NCBI GenBank assembly: GCA_014904985.1
Contig: MU128958.1
Location: 20,632-84,631 of the forward strand
Direction of reading: 5' to 3'
From: Hydnum rufescens UP504
Taxonomy: Eukaryota > Basidiomycota > Agaricomycetes > Cantharellales > Hydnaceae
Length of the DNA: 64,000 nt
The position numbers were made by a program, and so were the translations under genes. The notes below the pieces were generated by a model. The model had not been told where the DNA came from, ran no database searches, and saw only the letters and a list, made by a program, of their open reading frames with translations. Shown one piece after another: positions 22,682-34,945 of this stretch (positions within the stretch are counted from its first letter, which is position 1; each line of letters opens with the position of its first letter).

Positions 22682-24249
22682 GATGAGGTCGTTGGATGAG
22701 GGAGGCGCTGTTGCGAGAATTGCGCAGGAGGGGTACCTACGCGTATCAGCACAGTTGCCTCGAATTTCCCCTCCTTATATAGGTGTCCTTATCTGTGTGG
22801 GTGCGGGCCAGTGGGGTACAGTATGTATCCAGTACAAGGTCTTGATCGTCCCTATTGAACCAGGAACACATTTGCCAGTGTTGACACGGTAGGGTGAACT
22901 AGTAAGATAGTACTCTCCCACTACGACCATGAGTGTTGTCGGTGGCGGGGAGACATTTCGGTTGATCTTGATTATGTAAGAACTGGAGTTTTCCGTCATT
23001 ATTCGACATTTTGAGTTTGAATCTAGCGTATTCAAGTTACAAACAACCCCCGCTATACAAAGAAAGAACTGCCTTCGTACTTAAGCCCTACCTCTGCACT
23101 AGCATGTACTGTATTTACTAGTACGAGACCGCCCTCGGCGCCTGCCGGCAGCCTGACGCGGTATGAAACAAGATTTCCTCCTCCTCAAGTTACAAACAAT
23201 GGCAGAAGAGGAACATCACACGGGAATAACATTGGAAGCTGAGGAGGACCCTCCGTGAATCTACACCTCACTAGAATGCGTACTGGCGTCCTAAGGTAAC
23301 AAATGCAACCACCAATACAAGAAAGCTCGAAATGGCAGATAGTGTATTGGACCTATCTTTTTCCTCAAAAGTTCTATAGTAATTGTATATGGAGCATGTA
23401 TTGGAACCAACCCTTTTCTGTCTCGCTACAGGCGGGGCGCCGGACCCACTACTCGGGTGCGACTTGACGGGTATACTGGCAGATAATCGTCCCTTCCAAT
23501 GGAGTCCGTAAGCCTAGGAACCCTTCCCGTTCTCCCTCCGGACATTCGACCTGGCCCTGACATCAATGCAAAGGCATTCGTCCATCCTTCTGATTTCGAA
23601 CGCCCACCAGTACGTAGGAATCCGATCATAATTCTGTGCCCCTCGGCGTAATTTTTGGTCCATCTCTGCTCGGAAGTCATCCCTCAAACCTCTCCGGGCT
23701 ATATACCCTGCTTTTCCAAGTTCATTTTTCTGGTCGTAGGTTTCTTCTGGATTCATATCCCTATAATAATGATAGATCAGTCATCAAGCAAATCACCATT
23801 TCTTCTAGCTCCGTGACTGGTGTGGCTGTGCCAATCCACCGTTGGGTATGACTCTTTTTGTGAAACGGAGCTAAAGAGGAAAGGGTGAGGATGACTATCG
23901 CTGGGTGCATCTATCACCTGGAAGTGATATACCCTCTGCGCCGAACGAGCCTGATGGTGCAAATTCATGGTCCCTGCAGGGGTTGTCATCCTCGTGGTTT
24001 CCTCGCTGTATATCCCAAAAATAGTTGTGGACGGAGCGCCACGCCAGAGAATCAGATACCGCAAGCAGTAAATTGTCAAGAATGAAAGGGAATCGAGCCT
24101 ATGAATCGGGCGAATAGAATTTAGCCACTGAACCTAAAGATATCTGAACTTGATGCATATATTCAAGGCATAAGCCATGATAAGCCAGGAATGAGGAATA
24201 GTCATCTATCCTGCATCGGATACGCAGACAACTTGATTTACGCGGTGAC
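22682..24249. other. No gene recognised
   Basis: Short frames only, for example minus 23426-23680. Nothing matches the neighbouring gene family or a known domain. Confidence 0.4.
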
Positions 24250-24967
24250 CTAATATTCACAAGGATCATCACCATCAATTTGATTATGCGTGGTCTCTGT
24301 GGACTCTGCATTTCCGCCGTTGCCGGTTTCTAGGACTCGCTAGTCAGAGGGAGTGAAGGTGACCTTTATAGTTGCATGCATCTCTCTCACCAAAGTCAAC
24401 GTCCAAAAAGGTTCGTTGCGCGTCAAGCAGCATGCCGAGTGACTGAATTGTTCCACCATCTCCTGCTCTTACCTCTGCCACTCCGGTCCCTGCGCGCGAA
24501 GCGGAGGCCATAAAGAGGGCGTAAAGATAAAGATGATGCATCCATCAAATTTCTACCGAGCGACTTACCCAAGTTTATTGAATCCTTTCCGGACTTCGCA
24601 TCAGGAGGGCCAACGTGGGTATCGCCGCCGTTGCCACCAATGGCACGGTGTCCCTTGGCAGTTCCTCCCCCTCCGGTTTCTGTGACGAAACACTAAGTCC
24701 TTGGAGACATGTGATGATCGAATGGGAGAGATACTTACTCATTTTTATCGACCCCTTAGGAGATTCGGGCGCCGGCGGCAATCCAGATGACGGCGATGCA
24801 GAGGGCACTTGATGTTGCGCCCATGGAGTGTGGTTCGGATTGGGGGGCAGAAGTGGCTGAAAGCTTCCTGCGACCGCGAATGATCCCCTAGAGGGAGCGG
24901 GATTGAAGGGGTTGGGGGAAGCCACTGTCACAGCTAAAGAAGGATCTGGCTGAGACAAGATGCTCAA
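24250..24967 (-). CDS. Glycine-rich four-exon family, gene B
   Basis: Exons are 24739-24967 (5' limit open), 24569-24679, 24391-24489 and 24250-24335 (stop TAG), with introns of 59, 79 and 55 nt, GT-AG, all phase 1. Exon 1 is Pro/Ser-rich and its frame stays open upstream past 24967 (SLSPEQLAQILSILSQPD), with no clear ATG, so the start is unknown. Exon 2 reads TGGGGTAKGHRAIGGNGGDT, exon 3 GDGGTIQSLGMLLDAQ and exon 4 LETGNGGNAESTETTHN. Exon 3 of B and A align over the MQ/AQ-R-x-F-x-D-V-D stretch. Function unknown. Confidence 0.6.
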
Positions 24968-25854
24968 GATCTGAGCGAGTTGCTCTGGTGAAAGTGAATT
25001 CGGTGGGGCCCCATTAAGAGCTTTGTCACATTGGGGGGATCCATAGTTGACAAAGAAACATGCGGCGCCAAGGGGTTTTAAGCAAAGAACTTTGCACTGG
25101 TTGCGTGAGCGTGATTCCCTTTCTGAATGCAGTGCGCTAACCTGGTCGTTGTCTTTAGCGCGTGCCTCACCAGGCTACACCGAGGCCCGAGAGATCCCCC
25201 ATGTTGAACGGAGGTGTTCAGAAAGGAAATAGGGACCTTGGGAATATGATCTCCAAAAAAAGGCCCACTAAACGCCCAGGTACGCGATTTGCGAAGCAGT
25301 AAGGGGGCCATGTGATTCGGGTGAGGATACGTGCATGTGGCGGGACTTGCAGATCAGATACGTCGAGAAGAATTGCCCACAAGACGGCGTCCTCAACAAA
25401 AGAGTGCCTAGCGCGTCAAGCACGTGATCTTGGCAATTGCGACAACAGTCGACGACAAGGTATCGCGCTGGAAGGATGAACCCTCTGTTCTCTATTTGGG
25501 GCAAATTCTAGCGGACTTAAATATCGTGTAAACCATTGGTTCACAAGGGGAGCCATGACCGTGAGTCGTTATAAAGTCCAACCATCTGCCAATGCATTCC
25601 AAGATGCTCCAGCAGTATGTAGTGATGAGATCAGATAAATGGCCTTGTTCTGCCTAGGAAACAATAACAATTGTGTTTTTCCCATGCTAAACTCCCCGGC
25701 GAGTTGTTTCTGATGCATATATCCGCCTCAGGGAAATGACCTTAGGTACCTATGGCTTTGGGATGTGAGAGTCCCAGGGTAGGGGACACATGATATTGAT
25801 AGCCCCGTGGTGAGTGGGCTGCATGTCTGCCAGGTTCCTGATCATCATCCGGGG
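24968..25854. other. Unassigned; possible 5' exons of gene B
   Basis: The frame of gene B exon 1 continues open for several tens of codons to the right. Another minus frame (25268-25504) is weakly reminiscent of a NACHT-type nucleotide-binding protein, but too weakly to annotate. Confidence 0.3.
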
Positions 25855-26233
25855 CTGGCTTACCTGTTGGAGTGAGCGGATGCGGAAGTGGCCGGGTACG
25901 ACGTCGGAGACAAGCGCGACCCCTATGAGGCTATGCCGATGACCTCGCCAATCGTATATTTGCCAATCTACCTTTTACATCTCCAGCCAGGTTTCACCAG
26001 TGATCTTTTATCTCTTTGCTTGCTGGCACCACCAGCAGTTGGACATCTGTTACTTCACCTTAATCCTTTTTCATGTGTTCTTTGACTTCCTGTAAATACT
26101 ATTAAGGACATCTTGTGTTTCCAATGTTGCTTGTTCACCTGAGCTACTTGAGCCTTGCTGATCCGAATTCATCCTCACTTGCTTAGTAATCAGGGGGTGT
26201 TCTTGCTCAAATACCATAACTCTCACTATTACA
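25855..26233 (-). repeat. Right terminal inverted repeat of the block
   Basis: Reverse complement of the left terminal segment 9155-9530. Its outer end TGTAATAGTGAGAG (minus strand) is at 26233. Inner landmarks are GTACGACGTCGGAGAC near 25896-25911 and the ACCTGGCTGG-type block near 25990 (as its complement CCAGCCAGGT). Confidence 0.8.
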
Positions 26234-26949
26234 TGTAAGGGGGCCAGACATGTTGGCACTTATCTGCCTCTGGAGGGCCCCTGCTGAGGGGCAGATATAT
26301 CATCTTGTAGATACTGTACTGGCATGTGCTACTCCATACAGCCCCAACTGGGGGGGGGGATTCATGATCCCATAGATACTATACTATTATGTATGATTTG
26401 TATGGCTAGGGTAGGAATTGAATCTATTTCTGCACTGCCACTATTGGAATCATGATGATTCATTCAGACCATTCATTCTTGCCCAAGACCTCTACATGCC
26501 ACAGGGTAGACCTAAGTCTAACCCACTTGTTTGTGCCAAACCAGATACCATTACAACTCATGTTGTGATCTATAGCACTGGGTCCAGGACATGTGCCTCA
26601 CAAGTTGTCCAACCTTCTCAGCATTCTCAGCTCCCTTCAGTGCCTCTTCACAAACCATCCCAAGCACCAGCATTCATATTGAGGTCTATGACCCCAGTAA
26701 TGCTGATCACCACCTCATTGGCAAAACCAAGAAGACATATGGAAATAAGCATTATACTGCTGTGGTGAGTACTACAGAAGTTTAATGGTAGATCCCTTCA
26801 CTGATTGCATGTAACAGGATCATCAGGAAAACCAATTGCTCCTGAGATTGGACTCATCTTTGAAGGCTTCTGAAGGCTTCAAAGATCTTAGAAGACACTT
26901 GGAATGTGGAAGCTTGGAGAATATATAAATTTAGGAAAAAGGCTATTAT
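26234..26949. other. No gene recognised
   Basis: A plus frame at 26418-26768 (about 116 codons) shows no known motif. The sequence is CpG-poor like other flanking repeats. Confidence 0.4.
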
Positions 26950-27346
26950 TGTTAAGGGTTGTTCCTAGTACAGGGAAGTGATTATGTAATTGGGCTGAGT
27001 AGGAATGGGAAGCCCCTAAGATGATTGACAATGAAATGTGTGAAGTGCAAGGATTATGTAATGTTGCAGAAGACAAGAACACAGAGAAGTGAAGCAGAAT
27101 GGACTGAATTCTCAGGAGACTTGAGACAAGAGAGGAATTGGTGGGAAGAGAGTCAATCAATAGCATATATTCTTGATCTTCTAAAGAGGCAAGAATACAA
27201 GAAGTAACTACTTATATACTAGTGGACCTCAGGAATTACTAAGGGGGGTGAATGTGTGGTACAATATATGGTATGATATGTGTGGTGCAACAGGAGGAAG
27301 TCATGTGATGAGGTTATGTAAGAGGTCATGAGTATGACTCATGACA
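26950..27346 (-). mobile_element. Solo LTR, family A (reverse)
   Basis: A 397 bp copy reads TGTTAAGGG...ATGACA on the plus strand, the reverse complement of the family at 7975-8367. It is flanked by a perfect 5 bp duplication ATTAT (26945-26949 and 27347-27351). Confidence 0.9.
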
Positions 27347-27654
27347 ATTATTGACTATTGAAGGCATGCATAATCACTTTTACTTGAAAACTGATTGATA
27401 TAAAATGAAGAAATTTTTGTGTAACTATTTATACTGTTTAACACTCACAAGCACCATCAATAACAGGTGCAAGGGGGGAATGAGAAAGGATAGAAGATAG
27501 TGGGACAACACCACTGGCATGAATTCCATTCACCCACATCTGCTTATGAATTCAACAGAGTTTGAGAAAGTGAACTGGTGATGGAGGGATTGGGCAGAAC
27601 TATGGGTGCCAAACTCAAGTTCAGGTCAGATTTTGCCCCATTTGGGCAAAACAT

Positions 27655-27790
27655 GAACTTAACAAAACCTGAATCTCCTCAATTGGCAAAACCTGAACCT
27701 AACCTGAACCTGAAAACCTGGGGACCCAAAACCTGAACTTAACCTGAACCTGAGGTTCAGGTTTGAACTCAGGTTTCCAGGGTTTGTAAC
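27655..27790. repeat. AACCTGAAC-type simple repeat
   Basis: Repeated AACCTGAACCT-like hexamer/dodecamer words appear first on one strand, then inverted (GAGGTTCAGGTTTGAAC), forming a weak foldback. Confidence 0.7.
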
Positions 27791-27948
27791 CTAACTTCAG
27801 CAACCATGCATGAAGGTCAGTCACTCATATCTTCATCTCCTCACATCATTGTGTAGTTAACTTGTTAACAGGATTGCATGCTGAGTGGGCCTGGTCACAC
27901 ATGTGCATGCAATGATGGATGGAGGTCTGCCCTCAAGAAGAAATGCAC

Positions 27949-28576
27949 TGCTGTAAGCAGGAAATGAAAGGAAGAATCCAGCTACAGTCTGCAATATGGA
28001 AATGAGGACAAAGGAGGGATCACAGAGTAGATACAAATTCCAGGTCCATGGAAAGGAATGGTCCTTGGATGGGAGAATTGCACTGCCCAGATAGAGACTA
28101 TCCCAACAGTGAATGAAGGGATTAGTTCACACTCTAAGTCCTCCTCTCAAGAACTTATCAAAAAATGTTATTAGTGGTGGTTGTGTTGTGAACTTTACCC
28201 TATAGCCAGTAGCAGTTTCTCAAGCCTTCAAAACTGGGGATGAGGGGAAAGACAATCAAAATTCACACTTTCTGCACTTAATATACATTTCTTAGGAACA
28301 ATAACATAACCTGTGGAAAGGTGGGAATAAGGCAAAAGTGATGAAAAAAAAATAAAGTCAAAAGCTTTAAAACTGAAGGAGATATTCAAAAGCAAGTCAG
28401 AATCAGGAAATATGGCTTAACCAAGCTATTCCTCCTCTCCCATTGAGCAGATTCCCTTGGGGGAAGGTGGAAATGGAAGTCCTGAATGTACCCTTAACCA
28501 GTCACAATATTGGAAGAACATAATTGCCATTAATAACCAGAAGAGTGGAGGCAATTGATGAAATGAGACATGGGGG
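27949..28576 (-). mobile_element. Family X, truncated copy 4 (reverse)
   Basis: The reverse complement matches the last 630 bp of the full X copies, from the CCCCATGTCTCATTT block to the end CTTACAGCA (consensus CTTACAACA). The distal part is missing. Confidence 0.7.
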
Positions 28577-29325
28577 AGTTACAGCTGTTTGCAAAAACAT
28601 TGGCACTTTTGGAAAATTGTGAAATAAAGTTCAGAAACAATGCCAATCTCAAAAAAAGCATATCTCATGCAATATTGCCCAGAATGCATTGGGGATATGC
28701 CTGTTGTGCTCATATTATTTGTGGCTATCTGCAGACACAGGGGTGGGCACTGAATTCCACTTCTAGAGTTCAACCTGATTTTTCTTGCCACCAGCAATTA
28801 CTCACCACACAGACCAGCTAGAGCCACCATTTTGTAATATGATCCTCCCATGTATGTCCCCCTTCTGCATACAAAATTTCAGGACAAATGGATCACCTTT
28901 GGTAGTATATGATGTGCAGGGGCCACCTAATGCACCCTCAAAATAGTACCTCTTAGGTGGTTTGAGTTTGCATCTGCAAACCACCTAAGAGGTGTTCTGA
29001 GTATAGGCATGTCTAAGACATGCCTGAGGGGTATTTTTGGGGAATTTTTTTTCTAAGTTCACTATATAGACATGTCTAAAATAGCCTGCCACAGGTGCCA
29101 CCCAGGAGGGTTTGTTCACTGGCTGGAGAGTGTTACAGGTCTAATTTAGGCATGTCTAATAAGATATTTTCTGGAGCCTTAGAGGTGTCTATCATCCTTA
29201 CTGTGTGTCTACTGGTGTCTAAATCAACATTTTGAGCCCAAGACCTCTGGTGGCAGTACTAATAGGTGTCTAATGTTGTCTAGATCCAATAATAATCCAA
29301 TAATAATGGTGCTATTGTGGATGCA
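28577..29325. repeat. Foldback-rich intergenic stretch
   Basis: A hairpin at 28947-28993 has 17 bp arms (ACCTCTTAGGTGGTTTG). A second lies at 29007-29028 (AGGCATGTC/GACATGCCT). Several TAGACATGTCTAA-like words follow to about 29220. No gene is visible. Confidence 0.6.
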
Positions 29326-29783
29326 TGTTACGAGTCATACTCGTAACCTCGCTTATGTACACAGAATAACCAAACCAATTGTGCCATCACATGACCTTCC
29401 CCCTTGCTGTCATTGTGCCTTCCTCTTTCAGCATTTCCTATTATATACATCCCTCCTTTATTCAACACCCCTTTATCCATAAACCCTTTTGATCTCTAAT
29501 AGTATAAGTTGTTACTTGATGTACACTCGCTCTTTAGAAGATCAAGAATATATTGTCAACTGATTGAATTCCTCTTTTGTGATCTCAGTTATTGCTCACA
29601 ACTCTCATCTTAAACCCTTTGCATATTAAGTCTCAAGAAGCTGGTCTTCCTCATATGTACTCGTCTCTCGTGACTTACATAATCCCCACTTCATGACTCC
29701 CTCATCAATTGCCTTAAGGGAATTTCCTTGTATTCAACTTGATTACGTCATCGTATCTTTTGCCTCGAGTACAACCCTTAACA
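29326..29783 (+). mobile_element. 5' LTR of element Y (family A')
   Basis: 458 bp, TGTTACGAGTCATAC...CCCTTAACA. It is related to the LTRs at 4915-5232 and, more distantly, 7975-8367. It has no matching duplication on its right, as expected for the 5' LTR of a longer element. A TATATAC box lies near 29441. Confidence 0.85.
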
Positions 29784-29825
29784 GTATTCTCAATCTAAAT
29801 AACTGACTTCCTTGAAAGACTCAAC

Positions 29826-32718
29826 ATGCCCTCCACTCAACAGAACCCACACCCACAACCAGTCACCGACAACTATTGCAATGACACAGCCACCATCGAA
29901 ACCACTTCTGCCCTCTCCTCTCCAATCATCCTCAAGGCACCAATCACCCCTAGGACAACATATCCCATGATACAAACACCACCCAACTTGATGCAAGGTC
30001 CACACATGGGAAACCCTCCCAGCGCCACATCAACTTCAAGCACCAAGACAATGCTCCTGCACATGCTGCAACAAATGCAGGCAGACCTAGCACACAGCAC
30101 GCAGATACAAGTGGAAATGGCATGCACCAACGCCCAGATGAATGCTGTTGGAGGGATAAAACCCTACTATGTATATTCTGCTTCAGGACCCAACTACCTC
30201 CTCAAACGAATCCAAATTATTCAATTCCAATCCTTCAAATACCTACCATTCCTTTGATTGCCATACGATGTGGATTTCAATTCTCCAAGACCCACTTTAT
30301 TTCTCTTTCCTCCACCTTGTACATGAGACATTTATTTGTCCATCTCCAAGTCTTCAACAGACTACCTCAAATTGTAGTTACTTCAAGCCCAGCCAACTGT
30401 GGCTCAGGCAATTCAACTTGCCCTGTTTGTTTGGTACCCAATCCATTGTGCATTGCTCATTGCCTCAGCGGGGATATACGAGTCCCAATTATATAATCAA
30501 GATTGCCTAATCCTTTGGATCCAACTCGCGGATTAGTCACATGTTAAATAGGGGCTATTCCCATACTCTCAAGGAGTATTTCGCGAATATCTCCCTCATT
30601 TTTGATCGGATCGACTCGGCAAGATAGCGCCCGGAAAGCTACGATTAATACCTATTCAACGGTACCACATACGCGTTTATCGGATGCGAACTGCACCCTC
30701 CAGGTCGATTTTACTTCATGCTCCACACTACCCTTCAGTATTTCGCGAATATCTCCACCAGTTTTGATCCGATTCATTAGTAACGACCACCCCTGGAAAG
30801 ACGCTGAAAATACGCATCGAATGGTACCAAGGGCAAAACGAGTGGATTAGAACTTGGCTTTCTGAAATTTAGTCTCCCCATGTCTCATTTCACTTTTACC
30901 TCCGCTTTTCTGATTATTAAAGGCAACTATGGTTCCGGCACCCTATGTCCGATGGAGGGTACGTCTAGGGCGACCAGTTCCACCTTTCCCCAAGGGATTC
31001 TGTTCAGTAGGAGAGGAGGGATACCTTGGTTAAGCCATATTCCCCCATTCTGACTTGTTAATTGAATATCTCCTTCAGTTTTGAAGCCTTTGACTCAATA
31101 TCTTTTTCATCATTTCCGCCTTAACCCCACCTTTCTGCCGGTTACCATGGCATTATTCCAAGATGTATATTAAGTGCAGAGGATGCGAATTTTGATTGAT
31201 TTCCCCTCACCCTCAGTCTCTAAAGTCTTGAAGGACAGCTGTTGGCACCAGGGTGATTTCCAGACCATATCTAGTATTGTTCACACTTTGGATAGGCCCT
31301 CAAGAGGAGAGCCATCAGTGTGATTTCTGAATCAAATCATCCATTCATTCATTGTTAGAGCAAGCCCGCCCTAGCAAGACAAATTCTCAACCTCAAGGCC
31401 TTTCATTCAATCGGACCTTAACCTACGGATTGACTCCATGGCCCTCTCCTTTCATCCTTGATTCAACAATCTTGGACTGTGGCATAGTCTCTTAGGAGAT
31501 TCCCACTTACAACACTCGCCTCAAAGAACTCGCGAATGAAAACCGAGAACTGCACAATGAAGTCGCACACTGCAATTCGTGGTCGCCCATCCTTGACACA
31601 AATACATGACTGAGACAAGTAGTCTTGCCCGCAGCGCACAACTTGCAATTCGTACCCCACACCCTCAACACTTGAAGCCCCCACTTTGATCCCCAAACCT
31701 ACCCTGAGGAAAACAATGAGTTTCCACCTCAAAACCTCAATGACACACCACAAGGCAATTCAGTCACGTATGCACCACCTAGCAACATCATGCAACCAAC
31801 TCCACAATGCGCAATGTTTGAGGATGCACACTCCACCCCCCTGCGCCTGGGCTCTGCATTCAGGGCCCCAACTCCAGGCATGGACCATTGAGGAACCAAA
31901 CTTGAACACCTCCCCACCACTCTATGATACCATGAAACAGTGACAATCGCCCAACCCTCCATGCCCTTGGGACACACACTTTGTGAACCCAAAATCAAAG
32001 AGCTGGAGATGTTCTTGGGGCATGACCCCTCTAAACTATATGGATTCCTTGTGCAGTGCAAAATGGCATTCCAATCGCAACCATCGCAATTCACGCTAGA
32101 GAGCACATGCATCATCTGGGCTGGATCGTATCTCACAGATACAGCAAGGCAATGGTTCCAATGCCTCATCATGGAGACAGAGGAATCCCCCACACTCTCC
32201 AGCTGGAGGCTCTTCAAGGAAGAGCTCCACACGTACTTTGGAGATCCAGATGAGGTCATGACTCAAGAGCAAAAACTACGTGTGCTCAAGATGAACGACA
32301 ACCACTGTGTCCTCTGCTACATCAACCAGTTCAAGGAAGTAGTGAGCCTCACCAGGTGGAACAATGATGCACTCCGCTTGCAGTTCTACCAAGGCTTACC
32401 GAACCATCTGCAGGACAACATCTCACGAGACAGCAAACCCGTGAAACTCCAAGGCATGTACCAAGCCATGCTAAGATTTGATGGCCAGTATTGGGAGCGC
32501 CAAGAGGAACTCAAAGCCATGAGAACCTCAGATTGTGGCACACAACCCTGCACTGTGAACCCCTCATTGTTGACATCCCCTTCATCCTCGACAAACCCCC
32601 CGCATGACCTGAAAGTTCACAAGTCTAACAGCGTGCTCACCAAAGAGGAAAAGGAATGACAAAGACACGAAAAACTCTGCACATACTGTGGGAATAGCGA
32701 CCATGCAGTAGATAGTTG
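29826..32718 (+). pseudogene. gag of element Y, split by X copy 2
   Basis: Part 1 (29826-30145) starts MPSTQQNPHPQPV and contains a helical stretch. After X copy 2, part 2 (31515-32718) continues with a coiled-coil-like segment (RLKELANENRELHNE), then the retrotransposon gag domain (ELEMFLGHDPSKLYGFLVQ ... YFGDPDEVMTQEQKL) and a zinc knuckle LCTYCGNSDHAVDSC (C-x2-C-x4-H-x4-C). Five in-frame stops in part 2 are all TGA, each one base from CGA. The gene is cut at the knuckle by element Z and resumes for a few codons at 37783-37800. Confidence 0.85.
30146..31514 (+). mobile_element. Family X, full-length copy 2
   Basis: 1,369 bp with ends TGTTG...CAACA, which form a 5 bp terminal inverted repeat of LTR type. 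Inside are two direct copies of a segment with ATTTCGCGAATATCTCC about 160 bp apart, and a third degenerate one. It interrupts the Y gag, but the flanks AATGC and CTCGC do not form a target duplication. No conserved frame is present. Most likely a solo LTR of an otherwise absent large element. Confidence 0.7.
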
Positions 32719-33271
32719 TGTAATATAGTGTATTACATAAGGGAGTTCAGACTCAAAAGTCATGTATATACAGGAGATGCTGAGATTGAATAAGTAACTT
32801 TTGCCTGGACCTCTACACCTAGCAAGAACCGTGAATCTCTGTCTCTGCCTCTACTCATTCTATTGGGCTATCTGGCTGGCTTATCTAGTGGCCATTAACT
32901 ACTAGTCTTCCCTGGATCTTGGAGTTGCACCTACAGACCCAAATAGGGAAACAGTGAGTAGAACCTTGTTCTTCTTGCTGACCTGCTACTCTCTCCTTAG
33001 GTAGTGACTGTGCCACTTGGCCAGTCACTACTTTACTATCTTTCACCATCCTCCCATTCCATCTACAACCTTTTCTCCTGTGCTCAGGGCAAAGCCAGTG
33101 CTTAGCCCTGTGTGCAGCTCCTCCACCCAAAGCCAGTGCTAAGGGTGGTGTGATTACCCTTTCACCTTCTTATCCCCTTATCCCCTCCCATCTGGCTCCC
33201 AACCTGTCGACTCCACTTTGTCCAAGTACGACAATGAGTGCCCTCCTGAATCCGGGAGGCACTTTGTTACA
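32719..33271 (+). mobile_element. 5' LTR of element Z
   Basis: 553 bp, TGTAATATAG...TTACA. It differs from the 3' LTR at only 8 places, each of which is a CpG, TpG or CpA position compatible with one ancestral CpG. There are no indels. Confidence 0.95.
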
Positions 33272-34046
33272 CTGGTTCCCTCTAGCCGACAAAGTGGTCG
33301 AACCAACACTATCTCTTCCTTCTACTTCCTCTCCTGTCTACTCTACAAGGAAGTGGAAGCTTAGCCAGCCCAGGAGCTCTTCCCTCTCCTTCTCTACACC
33401 ATCCCAGGAGACTGTCCTATACCACCCCTCAACCTGCGAGTGTATCTTCATCCCTCCCCACCTTCACTCTCCACACCAGTTCCTGGAGATCCTCAGGCAT
33501 CTAGATCAGCCTAGGGATGAGTACTCTCCCTCCTCCTCAGGGGCTCCCCTCATGACATATCAGTTCCTTGTCACCTGGGCCAGCCCCATGCTCAGGGAGT
33601 GCCCTTCCTACTTCCTATTTGATGAGGACCTAGGGGGATGGTATATGGATAGAAGGTGGATGGTTGCTGTTCAGCTGGCTTTAGAGAAGCTCCAGGCTGT
33701 TGTTAGGGATACTCTAGCCCTTGTAGGAGCAGATTCCCCAGGATTCCTAATAGACCACAATTTGGAATTATCTGAGAAGCTATGGAGGGCTAAGGATCTA
33801 AGGGAACTAAGGACAGCTGACAAGCTGCTCAAGCTTTGAGTTCAGTTGGCCTTTGCTCGCCTTGAGAAGCTGGAGAGACTGCATAAGGGTCTGAGCTGGG
33901 CTTCCCCCTTAGCCCCAAGAGCTCATTCTTCCTCCCCTTGGAGTTCTGTGGAAGTCTACCTGAGGCTGAGAGAGTCCCAGCTCTGGAATCTTCACCTAGG
34001 AGCAGACTATGCCCCCTCATTTTGGTGCAAGGTGGCAAGCAGCTAG
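33234..34046 (+). pseudogene. gag-like ORF of element Z, starting inside the LTR
   Basis: The frame starts at ATG 33234, 38 bases before the LTR ends, runs across the LTR boundary and primer-site region and stops at TGA 33837-33839. It stays open beyond that to 34046. Reading the TGA as a decayed CGA gives about 270 codons. The N part is Ser/Pro-rich. The middle (PREECPSYF-like to GGWYMDRRWM) and the charged helical end (ELRTADKLLKL, LEKLERLHKG) resemble a gag-type capsid only in general character. I do not recognise the family. Confidence 0.45.
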
Positions 34047-34749
34047 GGACTACTCCTAGTGGAGGAATTCCTAAGCCACCTGGACCTGCAGCAAGGCTCC
34101 CTGGACCACCAACTCCCTCAGCGAGCCTTCCCTCCCCTTCTCCTCCTCACCCTCAGTCATTTGGGAACCTCCATATTCTGCCTCGTCATCATTCCTCCCT
34201 GAATACCCTTGATGGAGGCTTCCCAATGACCCCCACTGCAAGTGAATTGGATGAGTATTGCAGGCCCAGTGGTCACGCTCTCCTCATCCCTTTCCAATAC
34301 AGCCTTTCCCTCTCCCCTTGCTGGAAATGGCCTCCAATTGCCCTTGGGATGTGTCCAGAATGGGCCCCTGCTCTATCTGACCCCAAGAAGGGCCTTTGCT
34401 GGACAATCTGGCAAGAATTACCAGCCCGGCAGGTGCATGACCCTGGGGGGCCCTGAAATCCATTCCCCCTTCTCCCAGTTCATGGACTAATTCCCTGCCT
34501 ATCCCCCTGCCTTTATACTTGATTGAAAGCTCCCAATTGTGGCCTTCCAATAGCCCCACTTTCAAGATGATTGGCTGGAGATTGCAGGAGAACTCATCAT
34601 TTTACTGGAATTCCCTGCACCCCCTCCTCATCCCCTTGTACATTGGCACAAACTCCTCCCTTCATTCATGTACATTCAATGGAAATATACAGTCTATCCC
34701 TTGTCCATCAAGCCCAAGTACCTTGGCCAAACCTTTGGAAAGCTTGTAT

Positions 34750-34945
34750 CCAGGCCAGGATCACATGATTCTGGAATCAAACCCGGCAACTTCCGAAGGT
34801 TACTGTTACGACCAGGCCAGAGTCTGGATCACATGATTCCGGAATCAAATCTGGCAACTTCTGAAGGTTACTGTAACAACCAGGCCAGAGCTTGGGTCAC
34901 ATGATTCTGGAACCAAATCTGGCAACTTCCGAAGGTTACTGTAAT
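34750..34945 (+). repeat. Tandem repeat of about 65 bp, three copies plus a decayed one
   Basis: Units contain CCAGGCCAG, then TCACATGATTCTGGAA, then GGCAACTTCCGAAGGTTACTGT, starting near 34751, 34812 and 34879. A diverged fourth follows to about 35040. It lies in the non-coding interior of element Z. Confidence 0.8.

Noticed and set aside
25268..25504. Possible NACHT/STAND fragment on the minus strand
   Set aside because: Only a loose resemblance around VVDCCRNCQDHVLDAL, with no P-loop and no second motif.
27655..27790. Telomere-like repeat
   Set aside because: AACCTGAAC words differ from fungal TTAGGG-type repeats and are short and inverted at one end.
30146..31514. X copy 2 as an intron of gag
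   Set aside because: It does not begin GT and end AG, occurs elsewhere outside genes and has LTR-type TGTTG/CAACA ends.
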